Assembly (NCBI GenBank): GCA_046331425.1
Contig: JAXLQU010000001.1
Span: 434,001 to 498,000 of the forward strand
Direction: 5' to 3'
DNA: 64,000 nt
From: JANNUT01 sp046331425
GTDB taxonomy: Bacteria > Acidobacteriota > Polarisedimenticolia > J045
The translations under genes and the position numbers were made by a program. Under the pieces are notes generated by a model. It searched no databases, was not told the origin of the DNA, and was given only the letters and a program-made list of their open reading frames with translations. Shown here in pieces: positions 1 to 9,565 of this stretch; positions within the stretch are counted from its first letter, which is position 1; each line of letters begins with the position of its first letter.

Positions 1-61
1 CCTTGATGCATTCCGCGCAACGCAGGTACGATCCCTGCCTCCCTATGACGGTGGACCGCCC

Positions 62-1039
62 ATGGATGCGCTGACCGAAGTACTCAAGGTGCTACGCCTC
101 ACCAGCGGCATCTTTTTGGAGGTCGACTTCACGGCGCCGTGGTGTATCGACTCCACCGAGGACACCGACGGCGTGCTGCCGATGCTCGGCGCTGCCGAGC
201 ATGTCGCGATCTACCACTTCGTGACCGAGGGTCGCTGTCGCGCGCAGTTGTTGAACCGCGGCACGGTGGTCGAGCTCGAGGCGGGCGATTTGATCCTGTT
301 TCCTCAAAACGATCAGCACCGCATGGGAAGCGATCTACGGCTTGCGGCCGTTCCGTCGCTCACGCTGGTGGAGCCGCCCTCCGATAGCGGCGCGCTGGCG
401 CGCATTCGTCACGGCGGCGGCGGCGAGCACACCCGTTTCGTATGCGGCTTTCTTGCCTGCGACAAGCGTCTTTGCCGTCCGCTGTTGAGCGCCCTGCCGC
501 CAATGCTCAAGGTGCCGCTCGCAAAGTCGCCAACTGGCAGTTGGATCGCGACGACGATTCGCCACGCGGCCACCGAGACACACGCCCCCGGCCCAGCGTC
601 GGAGGCAGTGCTGTCACGCCTCTCGGAGTTGCTGTTCATCGAGGCGATTCGCGAATACGTGCGCTCACTGCCGGAGGGTCAGTCCGGTTGGTTTGCCGGG
701 CTGCGCGATTCACATGTCGGCCGTGCGCTCGCGCTATTGCACGCTCACCCAGCGCGCGGTTGGGAAGTGGAGGCGCTGGCGCGCGAGGTCGGCTTGTCGC
801 GTTCGGCACTGGCCGATCGTTTCGTCGCGATGATTGGTGAGCCGCCGATGCAATCCCTCACCGGTTGGCGATTGGCGTTGGCCGCGCAAGCGCTCACCAA
901 CACCAACGAAGCGGTAGCGGAGGTGGCGGCGCGCGTCGGATACGAGTCGGAGGCGGCGTTCAATCGCGCGTTCAAACGCGAGCACGGGTTGCCGCCGGCG
1001 GCATGGCGGCGCGCGGCGAGAACCACCGCCAAGTCGTAA
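62..1039 (+). CDS. AraC-family transcriptional regulator with cupin sensor domain
   Basis: This 325-residue protein has a cupin-type N-terminal half (about residues 10-195), with the acidic/hydrophobic strand pattern and a GDLILFPQNDQHRM segment typical of the cupin_6/AraC_binding family. A C-terminal double helix-turn-helix (about residues 215-315) follows, including the AraC signature region VAARVGYESEAAFNRAFKRE. It probably binds a small ligand and activates or represses a nearby promoter. The ligand is not evident. The neighbour, dimethylargininase, is convergent (9 bp between stop codons), so the two are not an operon. The ATG at 62 has only a weak GGTGG upstream. Family assignment is firm; regulon unknown. 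Confidence 0.9.
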   Translation: MDALTEVLKVLRLTSGIFLEVDFTAPWCIDSTEDTDGVLPMLGAAEHVAIYHFVTEGRCRAQLLNRGTVVELEAGDLILFPQNDQHRMGSDLRLAAVPSLTLVEPPSDSGALARIRHGGGGEHTRFVCGFLACDKRLCRPLLSALPPMLKVPLAKSPTGSWIATTIRHAATETHAPGPASEAVLSRLSELLFIEAIREYVRSLPEGQSGWFAGLRDSHVGRALALLHAHPARGWEVEALAREVGLSRSALADRFVAMIGEPPMQSLTGWRLALAAQALTNTNEAVAEVAARVGYESEAAFNRAFKREHGLPPAAWRRAARTTAKS

Positions 1040-1048
1040 CAGTTCCCG

Positions 1049-1810
1049 CTAGAAACGAAGCGACAAGCAGCTCACCCCGCCGTCGAGCTTGCGGTATTCA
1101 GAGGTATCGACCTCGATCGTGCAGTAACCCAGCGACTGGATCTTCGCGAGTGTGGTGGGGTAGCCGGCAGGCACGATCACGCTGCTGTTGATCCAGATGC
1201 AGTTGGCCGCGTACTCCTCGTCCGGCGAAACCTCGATCAGGTTGAACGACTGAAACTCGGGGCGTGACAGGAATTCGCCGCAGGCCAGCAAGTTGTTGTA
1301 TTCGAGGTAGGCGACGCCGGTCTTCAAGTGCAGCACCTGCTCGACGCGGACGATCGAGCCGGTCATGCCGTAACGCTGCAGGATCGCGATCAACTGGTGT
1401 GCGCCGTCGAGATTGGTGCGTGAGGAGTGGCCGATGAAATAGTGATCGCCAACCATCATCACATCGCCTGCATCCAGCGTTCCGGGGGCCACGATCTGCT
1501 CGACGTGCAGATAGACGTGCCGCAGCGCAGGGACCAGCAACTCCGCCTCGCCACGACGGCTGTCGGCGCCCGGCCGCGTGATCACCGCACAGTGCGGCGT
1601 GCACAACGCGGCATCTTCGATGAACACCGAGTCAGGAAACGGTTCGGCCGCCGGCAACGTGATCACATCGACATCGCAACTAGCCAGCGCGCGAACGTAC
1701 TGACGATGCTGTTCGAGTGCCAGCTCGTAATTGGGCGTGCCGAGATTGGCCGAGGTCAGGCCATTGACCAGCGAGCGAGACGGTGTGCGGGTGATTGCTT
1801 GTTTGAACAC
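1049..1810 (-). CDS. ddaH: Dimethylargininase / arginine deiminase-superfamily hydrolase
   Basis: The 253-residue protein matches N(G),N(G)-dimethylarginine dimethylaminohydrolases, which hydrolyse methylated arginine to citrulline and methylamines. Visible landmarks are PDSVFIEDAAL (substrate-binding acidic residues), GHSSRTN (catalytic His region) and the C-terminal LDGGVSCLSLRF with the nucleophilic Cys. The length is normal for bacterial DDAH. It is cytosolic and needs no cofactor. It stands alone, convergent with the AraC regulator and preceded by the exported-protein operon on the same strand. Citrulline-forming activity is known for the family; use on free dimethylarginine versus arginine here is inferred from the motifs. 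Confidence 0.88.
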   Translation of the reverse strand: MFKQAITRTPSRSLVNGLTSANLGTPNYELALEQHRQYVRALASCDVDVITLPAAEPFPDSVFIEDAALCTPHCAVITRPGADSRRGEAELLVPALRHVYLHVEQIVAPGTLDAGDVMMVGDHYFIGHSSRTNLDGAHQLIAILQRYGMTGSIVRVEQVLHLKTGVAYLEYNNLLACGEFLSRPEFQSFNLIEVSPDEEYAANCIWINSSVIVPAGYPTTLAKIQSLGYCTIEVDTSEYRKLDGGVSCLSLRF

Positions 1811-1832
1811 ACCGAGACGATAGCCGAGTCAG

Positions 1833-2420
1833 CTAAGTTACGGGCGCCAACGTGATCAGAATCCGACGGCCGCTAGCATCGACAAATGGCTTCTTCAGTT
1901 GGGGTGCGGTCGAGGAGGCGACATACCGCGCCAGGCTTGGATCAAGTTGATACAGATGCACCGGGCCAAGCTCTAGCGTCTCGACGCCACCCGCCCGGTC
2001 GAATCGGACCAATGACATATCAAGTGGATCACCTAGACCGGGATGGGTGGCCTCGAGCCATTCATGGTGTTGGGGTGGATCGAGGCGCCGCAACGGCAGA
2101 TGCCAGCCCTGCTTGGTCGAGGCCAGGGCCTGCTCCACCCGCTGCGCCAAGTCGCCCTGACTCTTGGCCTGGCGCCGCGCGGTGGCGACGAGCACGCGAT
2201 ACGCTTCCAGCCGTGCCCGCAACGACGAGTACTCGACCCAGCCTCGCAACCAAAGGTGCGCGCGCGTGGCATCGAGCGCGAGACGCTGCGCCGCCTCGCG
2301 CGACGGCGGGGGGCTGAGCATCGCGCGAATCTGCTCGGCGTCGCGGTCGGTTACCGCGACGCCGTCCACAGAGCCCAACGCAAGCGCGGTGACGATGAGC
2401 AACGCACTAGTACTGATCAT
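1833..2420 (-). CDS. Small exported protein of unknown function
   Basis: I place the start at the ATG at 2420, giving 195 residues, because this codon begins a clean signal peptide (MISTSALLIVTALALGSVDG) and overlaps the 3' end of the protease gene by 14 bp. A longer reading frame exists upstream but would be low-complexity Arg/Ser sequence antisense in character to nothing known. The mature part is mostly alpha-helical with Arg/Glu-rich helices and no motif I recognise. The overlap suggests co-translation with the S8-like protease upstream, so it may be a partner, inhibitor or chaperone of that protease; this is inference from position only. Confidence 0.6.
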   Translation of the reverse strand: MISTSALLIVTALALGSVDGVAVTDRDAEQIRAMLSPPPSREAAQRLALDATRAHLWLRGWVEYSSLRARLEAYRVLVATARRQAKSQGDLAQRVEQALASTKQGWHLPLRRLDPPQHHEWLEATHPGLGDPLDMSLVRFDRAGGVETLELGPVHLYQLDPSLARYVASSTAPQLKKPFVDASGRRILITLAPVT

Positions 2421-4901
2421 CGTTCTTCCCCGCGGCGTAGCAGAACAGGCTCGCCGTGATCCCCGAAGGGGTGACGAACTGTTTGTTGATCGTGGCCTCG
2501 AGGCAACGACCAGCGAGCGCGGTCTGCGTGCTCGTGATCGCCGACATGTGCTTGATCTCGAGACCGGCATCGATCCAGGTGTAGCGGACTACGCCGCTGC
2601 TGCTGCACACACCGGCTACCGGATCGCGCAGCCGCAGTTCGAGGTCCAAGCCGCTGATCTCGGTCTTGCTCGACATATCCTCGAACTGATTCAGCACACA
2701 CTTGACGATGTTGGTCCCACTCGGCAGCGGCGTGCTGAACGGGATGTGGACGAAATCGGCGCTGCCTGATGTGAACGACGGGGTCGTGATGTTGTAGCTC
2801 CAGGGTGCGAGGTTCGAGCCTTCGAACAAGCGCAGCTTCATGCGCCCCATGCCGTATAACGCACTCGCGCCGACGCCAAGCGTCGATCGAGCGCCGCCCC
2901 ACGGCCGGTGCACGCGATCGCCCATCGCCAGCATCACCGTTTGCAAACGGCCCGGGCTGTTGACCCAGGTTTGGCCAGCCGACAAAAGCCAGTCCTTCAC
3001 CAACGCAGCCGAGCCCGCAACCACTGGTCCCGCGGCGCTGGTCCCGTTGAACGTGGCATCGGCCGTTCCGTAGGGCCCAGCAGCCGACGTCGTTCCATCG
3101 AACCGATTCAGGGTCGAGATCGCAATTCCTGAAGCGCATCCGGTGCAGGTCGATCCATTGCTGATGGCGTTGATGCCGCCGTTGGCCGAGTAGTCGGCAT
3201 CGAGATAGCAATTCGACTGGGTCGAGCCGTTGCCGCAATTGGTTTCGCCGCCGTTGAGTGCGTTGACGGCAAACGCCTTGGGGACATCGGCAGGGGAGCC
3301 GATGTTGCACGCCGATGTGTGCGCCACGCACGGTCCACCGACGCCGGCGCAATCGCCGTCGAAGTCGCACTCGGTGCCGCGATCGTTGTTGCAGACCGCG
3401 TTGGCGACGTCGCAGGTGCCGCCGACTGAAGAGCAGTCGCCGTCATCGTTGCAGACGGTGCCGATGTCGCCCGAACAGAAACCGACGTTGGGATTTCCGG
3501 CCGAGACCACCATCAAAACGCCATCGTCGAATGCGTTTTCCAGTTCCAACTCGTGCGGGTCGATCGCTCGCAACGTGCAGTTGGTGGCACTGGATGTCGA
3601 CCAGCTCCACGAGTTGTTGGTGATGTCGACCAGCAAGTCACCCGCATCGTTGAACGCGTCGGCGAAGGCGGGCGCGGTGGTGGTGCCGTCGTCGCTATCG
3701 TTGTCGGCCATCTGCCCGAAAAACACCAAGGACGCTTCGGGAGCGATTCCGGTGTTCCTGTCCTTCCACGTTGCGTCATGGCCGGTTTGCGCTGTCCAAT
3801 TCGGGTCGCCCAAGGCGTAGGGGTCGCCTTGTCCTTGCCGGTAGTCGGCCAGAATCGTCGAGGCGACGAGGGTCGGATGCGAAGAGTTGTCGTCGGCATC
3901 GCGCATGTTGCCGACCGGCTCGCAGTAGTTGCCGTCGCGGTCGAGATCATCGCAACGATAGGTGGCCGCTAGCCGGCTGGCGCCGGTGCAACCGGCACCG
4001 TCGTAAAGAAAGCACGCTTCGTCCTCGATCAGACCGGACTCCACCACACCGACGGTGATGTCGCCGAACGAATGGCGTGATGAGTTGGCGAATTCGCCAA
4101 GATAGCCGGCGTCGTGAAACGGCTGCGCGTTGGCGAAGCGCGGGGCACGCACGTCGGAGAGATACAGGTTGGCGGCTTCGAAGCGCCCGTGCATCAGGCC
4201 GATCTGAAACAGATCTTGCCGCTGCCTCAAGGCACCCACCGACTTGGCGGGCACCCGTGCCGAGAGCCAGCCGTCGAGTTGGCCGCTGGCCACGACCTCG
4301 CCCCCCAGCGCGACGATCGCCGCTTCGATTGGCGCAAGCAGCGTGCGAATCACGGCCGCGCGATCGAGCTTGGCCTGCGCGCGTCGCGAGGACGACAGCG
4401 CGATGTCCTGGGCGCTGGCGGCTTGAACCGAAGCGCGCAACGGAATATCCCAAACCGGTGCGTTGCGCACCGTGATCGACAGCGGGACCAACGCCTCCGG
4501 TGCGAACTTCGAGAGCTGCTCATCGAACGCCGGATCGACAACCGGCGGCGCGAACTGCACGAGGGGTAGATCGGGCTGGGGTTGGTAGCGCTGGTGATGC
4601 GATAGCCGAACGTTGTTTGGGCGCCGTCTGCCGAACTGGCCCACGCCTCCTCACGGACCAGCGTCGCTTCGTTGAAATACGACCACGGCCGGCCGGCACG
4701 CTGCGCCGTCGCTTCATCCAGGTCGCCGCGAACGTTCGAGGCCACCACGTTTCCTTGCGCATCCTCCTCGCGCGTCGATTCAAACACCACCGTCTCGCGC
4801 GCGGGCGCGGTGGCTCGTTGCGGGGTTGGCCCCGCCGGGGCGGCGCCGAACGCCACCGACCCGAAGGCAAGCAATGAAAGCACGCTGAGTTGAGTCTTCA
4901 T
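2407..4901 (-). CDS. Secreted subtilisin-like (S8) protease, frame broken once
   Basis: The ATG at 4901 has an AGGAG ribosome site and a signal peptide (MKTQLSVLSLLAFGSVAFG). After about 107 codons the frame shifts near 4570-4590; adding one C to a CCCC run there joins it to the long downstream frame, giving about 830 residues. The S8 core shows HPTLVA (His, about residue 341), AGN (oxyanion Asn) and NGTSAAGP (Ser, about residue 620). The position normally holding the catalytic Asp reads VGVVESG, i.e. Glu. Just after AGN lies a Cys-rich insertion with two copies of a D-G-D-C..VGG.C unit, a common feature of secreted myxobacterial-type proteins. It lies 20 bp downstream of the giant repeat protein and shares its operon. 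Confidence 0.75.
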
Positions 4902-4921
4902 GATCTGTCTCCTCACGATCG

Positions 4922-7420
4922 TCATCGCTGCATCACAAGCACGCGAATCGAGTCCTGGCCCTGGTCGACGCGCTGCAACGCCTTGCCGAGCACGGTGCCT
5001 GCGGCGGGGTCGACTGCTTTCATCGCGTATCCAGCGTTGGGGGACGAAACCAAAAGGTCACCTGGCTCGATGCTGCCGAATGACGCATCGACCTTACAGA
5101 GCACAACTCCCGACAACGCGATCGCGATCTGCGGACCGTTGCCGATGTCGGCCACGGTGCCGGTGCCGAGCGTCAACCCGCCCTCCGCCACCGCGATCCC
5201 GACCACGCGCGGATCGGCCGCGATATCGGCGCGACGCACCGCACCGCCACTGTCGCCGTCGATCACCACCACATCACCCGGCTCGATGACACCCGAGGCG
5301 GTTTGCAATCCTGCCGCCGAAGAGGCTTCGGCTTGGAAGGTGCGGGCGCGAACGATGTCGTTGGCAAGCGGGGCAGGGGAGGCGCTCGTTGCTTGCGTGT
5401 GAGGCGCTGAGGTGCTCGGCTCGGCGCTCGCCACCGTGCTGCGTGGCGCCGGTGTGCGCGGTGTGATGTGCACAGCGCTCGCCGATTCCTCGCTGCGGCC
5501 AATCGATGCCGTCAGCGCGCCGAGTGCCTGCTGGTCCGGCTCGACACCGAACGTCGCACGATGCATCGCGACGTAGCGCGCGGCAGCGGTCGAGGCGGCC
5601 GCCTCCGGTACGGCACCGAGGTCGGAATCGAAGCTGGTCAACGCCGGAAGCGGTGCGTCGGCACGACGCGTCCTTACCGCCGGGAAGTTCTCGTATCCGG
5701 CGCGCAGCCCGTAGACCACAAAGTCGAACGCCGCATCGCTCGCGCCGGCGTGCGAGCGCACCACCAACTCGGTGGGACTCAGCGTATCGACATACAGCTC
5801 CGACCAATCCCCGCGCGGCGACAGGTGCGCCGACAACCCGAACGACGGATTGGCCACCAACGCGAAGGCCGGCCCCAACGTCACATGCGCCACGCCGTTG
5901 TCCAGTCGCGCGCTGCCACGCGTGAAGACCGTCACCTCGTCCCCTTCCAGTGAGGTGAACACCACCTCGAGATCCTCACGCGTTGGATGGTTCTGCACGA
6001 AGTTCTTGAGGTTGGCGGAGAGGTCTCCAAACACATGCAGGCTGTCGGAAACCTCGAATCGATCGGAGGCGTCGTCCCACGAGATCCACTCGTCGTCGGT
6101 GCGACCGCCATCGAAGAACCACAGGTACTGGTTGGCGTCGGTGCCGCTGTGTTTCATGAAGACGTTGCCGGAGAACATCGGATCGCCGTCGACTTCCAGG
6201 TCGTCGGCGACATACACGTCACCCACGCTGTCGAGCTGCTCGCTATGTGGTGTGCTGCCAGGGGGGCCGAAGTTGTTGTAGGCGACATCGCCGCCGCTGA
6301 TATTGCCCACGCGCAACGGCCCAGCGGTGGCGAGCGCGTTGGACAGCTCGAAGCGATCGACCGCGTCATCCCAGCGCAGCGACTCGTTGGTCGGCGAGGC
6401 GTCGTCGTAGAAGTAGATCTGCTGATTGCCGTCCGGCCCATCGTCGCTCATGCGTATCGTGCCGCCTAGATACAAAGCGCCATCGACCTCCACGTCCGAC
6501 TCGACGTAGATATCCCCGCTGTTGGACATCGCGCCGCTGCTTGGCGTGCCGCCCGCGCCGAATCGGTTGTAGCCCGGCGGCAGGTTGGTGGTGTTGCCCA
6601 CCATCAGAGGCCCCGCGACTTGCATCCGCCGCGAGACTTCGAGTGCCGCATCGGCGGTGTCGTAGCTGACGCGGCAGGCAGCAGGGTCGGCGCCATCGGA
6701 GAAGTCGATCGACGCAAAGAACTGATCGCGCAGCCGCAGCCGGCCGAAGACATCGAGTTGATCGCTTACGGAGAACGCGTCTTGAGCGTCGTCCCACGCC
6801 AGGCTCTCGCCCAGATCGTCGCCGTCTTCGCGGAAGTAGATCCGCTGCGTCGTTTCCACGCCGCCGGCATTCACGCGCAGATCGGTCGAGCGCAGCGTCA
6901 GGCCGCCCAGCGTCAGCGCCGCCAGTTTGGTTTGTGCCACGTTGCTGGTGTCCAGATATGAGCCCGCTGGTAGGCCATTGAGGTTGGTAGCGTTGAGCGC
7001 GTAGGCCGAGGCCAGGACCTTGACCCGCGGTGTCAGCGTTTCGGCGCCGATCGAAATTTGCAGCCAGACGTTGGTGAAGTCGCGGAAGACCTGACTGAGC
7101 GACAGATACGGATCGCCCGGCAAAACCGCCGACCCATCACTCACCGTACCGCCGCCGAGCGCGACGTCGAACAACCCGCCATCGACCGACACCGCTTGGC
7201 CCGCTGTGTGCGCGTCGATCAAGATCTCGTTTCCGCCGCCGCTGGCGTCGAAGAATCGAAATGTCATGTCGAACGAACCGCTGCGCGGTGCGCCGGCCGT
7301 ATCGCGCAGGACGCCCTGATAGTTGATTTGCGTGGGCGGCGCCGCTGCAAGCAGCGGCAACGCGGACGCTGCGATCAGCAGCGCGACGGTGATTGAGGAT
7401 TTGACGCCGTGCATTGTCAT
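4922..7420 (-). CDS. Large secreted repeat protein, tail-fibre/Peptidase_G2-like C-terminus
   Basis: The start at 7420 is chosen for its AAGGAGTG ribosome site and the signal peptide that follows (about residues 1-28); 832 residues. After PTQINYQGVLRD, a sequence seen in many exported tail-fibre-like proteins, come three related modules, each containing W-D-D-A-x-D-x-F-x-(V/L)-S (about residues 210, 360 and 460). The C-terminal 130 residues (GDVVVIDGD, VVLCKVDA, GDLLVSSPNAGYAMKA, GKALQ) resemble the C-terminal chaperone/autoproteolytic domain of tail spikes and related surface fibres. It is probably an extracellular fibrous protein. The protease gene begins 20 bp downstream, so protease and possible substrate are co-transcribed. 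Function unproven. Confidence 0.65.
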   Translation of the reverse strand: MTMHGVKSSITVALLIAASALPLLAAAPPTQINYQGVLRDTAGAPRSGSFDMTFRFFDASGGGNEILIDAHTAGQAVSVDGGLFDVALGGGTVSDGSAVLPGDPYLSLSQVFRDFTNVWLQISIGAETLTPRVKVLASAYALNATNLNGLPAGSYLDTSNVAQTKLAALTLGGLTLRSTDLRVNAGGVETTQRIYFREDGDDLGESLAWDDAQDAFSVSDQLDVFGRLRLRDQFFASIDFSDGADPAACRVSYDTADAALEVSRRMQVAGPLMVGNTTNLPPGYNRFGAGGTPSSGAMSNSGDIYVESDVEVDGALYLGGTIRMSDDGPDGNQQIYFYDDASPTNESLRWDDAVDRFELSNALATAGPLRVGNISGGDVAYNNFGPPGSTPHSEQLDSVGDVYVADDLEVDGDPMFSGNVFMKHSGTDANQYLWFFDGGRTDDEWISWDDASDRFEVSDSLHVFGDLSANLKNFVQNHPTREDLEVVFTSLEGDEVTVFTRGSARLDNGVAHVTLGPAFALVANPSFGLSAHLSPRGDWSELYVDTLSPTELVVRSHAGASDAAFDFVVYGLRAGYENFPAVRTRRADAPLPALTSFDSDLGAVPEAAASTAAARYVAMHRATFGVEPDQQALGALTASIGRSEESASAVHITPRTPAPRSTVASAEPSTSAPHTQATSASPAPLANDIVRARTFQAEASSAAGLQTASGVIEPGDVVVIDGDSGGAVRRADIAADPRVVGIAVAEGGLTLGTGTVADIGNGPQIAIALSGVVLCKVDASFGSIEPGDLLVSSPNAGYAMKAVDPAAGTVLGKALQRVDQGQDSIRVLVMQR

Positions 7421-7449
7421 GGTCACTCCTTGCGCGCTCTGTCGGGCGT

Positions 7450-7976
7450 TCACGGCCATGGGTTGTTGTTAGCGCGACCGGTCGACGACCCTCGACCCAT
7501 CGTGCCTTCCTCGGTCAGTCGGTTCTTGGCGGTGACGAGATAGAAAAAGCCTTGCGAGGGTGCGGGCAAGGTGGCGTCATCGACGGTGGCGTTGCCGAGG
7601 CCACTCTGAAGGCAATGCCCGAACACCCCACTGCTGAGCACGCCGATCAAGTCGCGATAGACGCTGTAGCGACCGACCGCTCCGGTTTCCATTGCAACGT
7701 ATCGCGATCGGCAAACCGCAACCCGAGCACCTCGCCCGGCGGTCGATAGCGCAACGGAAACGCCGACCCCACGTTCCAGCTTGCGCTGGTACTTTGTGCG
7801 TTGGCGATTTCGCCCATTGCATCGAGCGTCACCCGATGACTGGCCGACGCCGCGCTCACCCCCTGCAACGGCCGCCCCGCGTTGTTGATGTGCGCGCTCT
7901 CGAGTTGATAGCTCGCACTCGACTGCGCCCACGCTGCTGGGCAGATCAGGAACAGCAAACCCGCGAGTCTCTGCAT
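7450..7976 (-). CDS. Secreted hypothetical protein, frame broken once
   Basis: Translation from the ATG at 7976 (GAGGGGG upstream) gives a signal peptide MQRLAGLLFLICPAAWAQ and a beta-rich mature chain ending in RDTLQWKPERSV. The sense then continues in another frame as GRYSVYRDLIG through YLVTAKN and a C-terminus of the type GTMGRGSSTGRANNNP to the stop at 7450. The junction is at about 7675-7685 in a GGTCGGTC repeat. The C-terminal pattern (YLVTAxN...EGxMGxxSxGxxRPNPxPCP) is a recurrent ending of exported proteins with a fibronectin-like fold in myxobacteria and relatives. It heads the leftward exported-protein operon, 29 bp ahead of the giant repeat gene. No specific function is known to me. 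Confidence 0.55.
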
Positions 7977-8042
7977 GTAGACCCCCTCGCTCAGATTCGA
8001 CTCTCGAACAGGAGGTCCCCTGCCAATCGCGCGTGTTACACA

Positions 8043-8081
8043 AAATACGGGGACCAAATACGGGGTCGGTCTACCTATTTC
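8043..8081. repeat. Short dispersed repeat, copy 1 (RAYT/REP-like remnant)
   Basis: Two tandem AAATACGGGG units (8043-8052 and 8056-8065) are followed by GGTCTACCTATTTC (8068-8081). The reverse complement of the latter, GAAATAGGTAGACC, recurs at 61993-62006, also beside CGGGGAC units. The arrangement resembles the terminal palindromes left by REP-associated tyrosine transposases. No transposase gene is present here. Confidence 0.5.
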
Positions 8082-8249
8082 AGTCCGCTAGTGTGCCGAT
8101 CAGGCGGCGGCCCTCGGCAAGCGGTTGAGTGAGTCGAACACGATCGCCGACGTGTCATCGCGCCAGCTCACAGGTGGTGCAACACCCGTGCACCGCTATT
8201 TAGCGAGTCCAGCTTTCATCTCGATCATTCGGTGGTAGCGTGTCGATTC

Positions 8250-8780
8250 ATGACACTGCGTCACCGAATTCTACTGGCGGTCATCATCGCTCTTGGCGCG
8301 CTGATCTTGTTCGCGTCCTATCTGGGCGTGTTCGAACGGGTGACCGTCACCGAAGGGACACCCGGTCCCTTTGCGTTCGTCTACCGCGACATGAGCGGCA
8401 CGAGCATGTCGCAAGTCGGTACGATCACGTCGGAACTCGATGCCTTGCTAAGCGCTCATGGGCTGGCGAACCGAAAGCCGCTGGACGCGTTCTTTCCCGA
8501 TGGCCACGCCGAGATCGGATTTGCCATCGATGGCGTCGATCAACAGGCGCTGGCAGGCCTCGGATCGAACGTGAAACACCGCGACGTGCGCACGCAGCGA
8601 TCGATGATCGCGAGCTTTCCGTGGCGGAGTCGCCTCTCGTTTATCGTTGGTGCGGCCAAGACGGACCCGGCCTTCGCCGATTACCGTGCCCAGCACGGCT
8701 ATGCGAAATCGGAGGCTTACATGCTGAACACAGGCGACACGATCTTGTGTTTCCAACCGATCCTGTTGGCCAACCGATGA
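8250..8780 (+). CDS. Membrane-anchored GyrI-like effector-binding protein
   Basis: I use the ATG at 8250 (176 residues) because it directly precedes one N-terminal membrane helix (about residues 8-28); a GTG lies six codons upstream. The soluble part matches the GyrI-like/SOUL effector-binding fold: YRDMSGTSMSQVG near the start, and EAYMLNTGDTILCFQPI at the end, where the family has its last strand. Such domains bind small hydrophobic molecules. The stop overlaps the next start (ATGA), so it is translated with the TIGR02147-type regulator, and the pair may sense a compound together. The ligand is unknown. Confidence 0.7.
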   Translation: MTLRHRILLAVIIALGALILFASYLGVFERVTVTEGTPGPFAFVYRDMSGTSMSQVGTITSELDALLSAHGLANRKPLDAFFPDGHAEIGFAIDGVDQQALAGLGSNVKHRDVRTQRSMIASFPWRSRLSFIVGAAKTDPAFADYRAQHGYAKSEAYMLNTGDTILCFQPILLANR

Positions 8781-9565
8781 AGACGGCACTCGGACGGACC
8801 GCGCCGCCGCAGTCGTTTCGCGCGCATCTGCAAGCGGAACTCGCTCGGCGATGCGCCGCGAACCCGCAGTACTCGCTGCGCGCCTTCGCCCGTGACCTGG
8901 GCGTGAACCACGCGACGCTCTCGCAGGTGCTGCGCGGCGAGCGTCCGCTGACGAAGCGATCCATCGTCGAGCTCGGCGCGGCGCTCCGCTTGTCGGACGA
9001 TGTCGTGCAGAACCACTGCGCGAATGAGCCGCTCTCCGTGTCCGGCTCGCGCGAAGGCGCCGCGATGCTGGCGCGGATCGCAGCGGAAGTAATCAGCGAA
9101 TGGCATCACTTCGCGTTGCTCGAGCTGATGCATCTGGAGTCGTTCAAACCCGACGTGCGGTGGATTTCGCAAGTACTCAACATCTCAACCGACGAAGTCG
9201 CCAGCGCGCTGTCGCGTCTGCTTCGCCTGCGCCTGCTCGAATTGCACGGCGACAAATGGATCGACGTGTCGGGTGACACCATTGCGCATGCCGACGACTT
9301 CACGCAAGCGGCCATCGAGCGACTCTTCGAACAGGTGCGGCAATTGACCGCCGCCTCGATCGCAACACCGGAACGCCGCCATCGCAGCCACGGCGTCACC
9401 ACACTCGCGGCCGACTCCAAGAAACTCCCCGAGGCGATCGCGGCCATCGAGCGCTTCCGCGCTGAACTCGGCGCACTGCTCTCCAGCGACACGCCCGACG
9501 TGCTCGTGCAATTCGAAACGCATCTCTTTCCGTTCACCGGCATCGATACGGAGCAAGAGCGATGA
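8777..9565 (+). CDS. TIGR02147-family (DUF4423) protein, probable regulator
   Basis: This 262-residue protein starts at the ATG overlapping the previous stop. Residues about 15-80 contain a helix-turn-helix (SLRAFARDLGVNHATLSQVLRG) and the remainder has the DUF4423 features (EVISEWHHFALLELM, WISQVLNIS..EV..AL.RL, and the final FETHLFPF strand). The TIGR02147 family is abundant in Fibrobacter, Bdellovibrio and Myxococcota-like bacteria and is thought to be regulatory, but no member function is well established. The ATGA overlaps on both sides place it in the middle of a three-gene operon. Confidence 0.85.
   Translation: MKTALGRTAPPQSFRAHLQAELARRCAANPQYSLRAFARDLGVNHATLSQVLRGERPLTKRSIVELGAALRLSDDVVQNHCANEPLSVSGSREGAAMLARIAAEVISEWHHFALLELMHLESFKPDVRWISQVLNISTDEVASALSRLLRLRLLELHGDKWIDVSGDTIAHADDFTQAAIERLFEQVRQLTAASIATPERRHRSHGVTTLAADSKKLPEAIAAIERFRAELGALLSSDTPDVLVQFETHLFPFTGIDTEQER

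Noticed and set aside
4565..4600. Programmed ribosomal frameshift in the protease
   Set aside because: A plain CCCC run without a slippery heptamer or stimulating stem fits a homopolymer error better.
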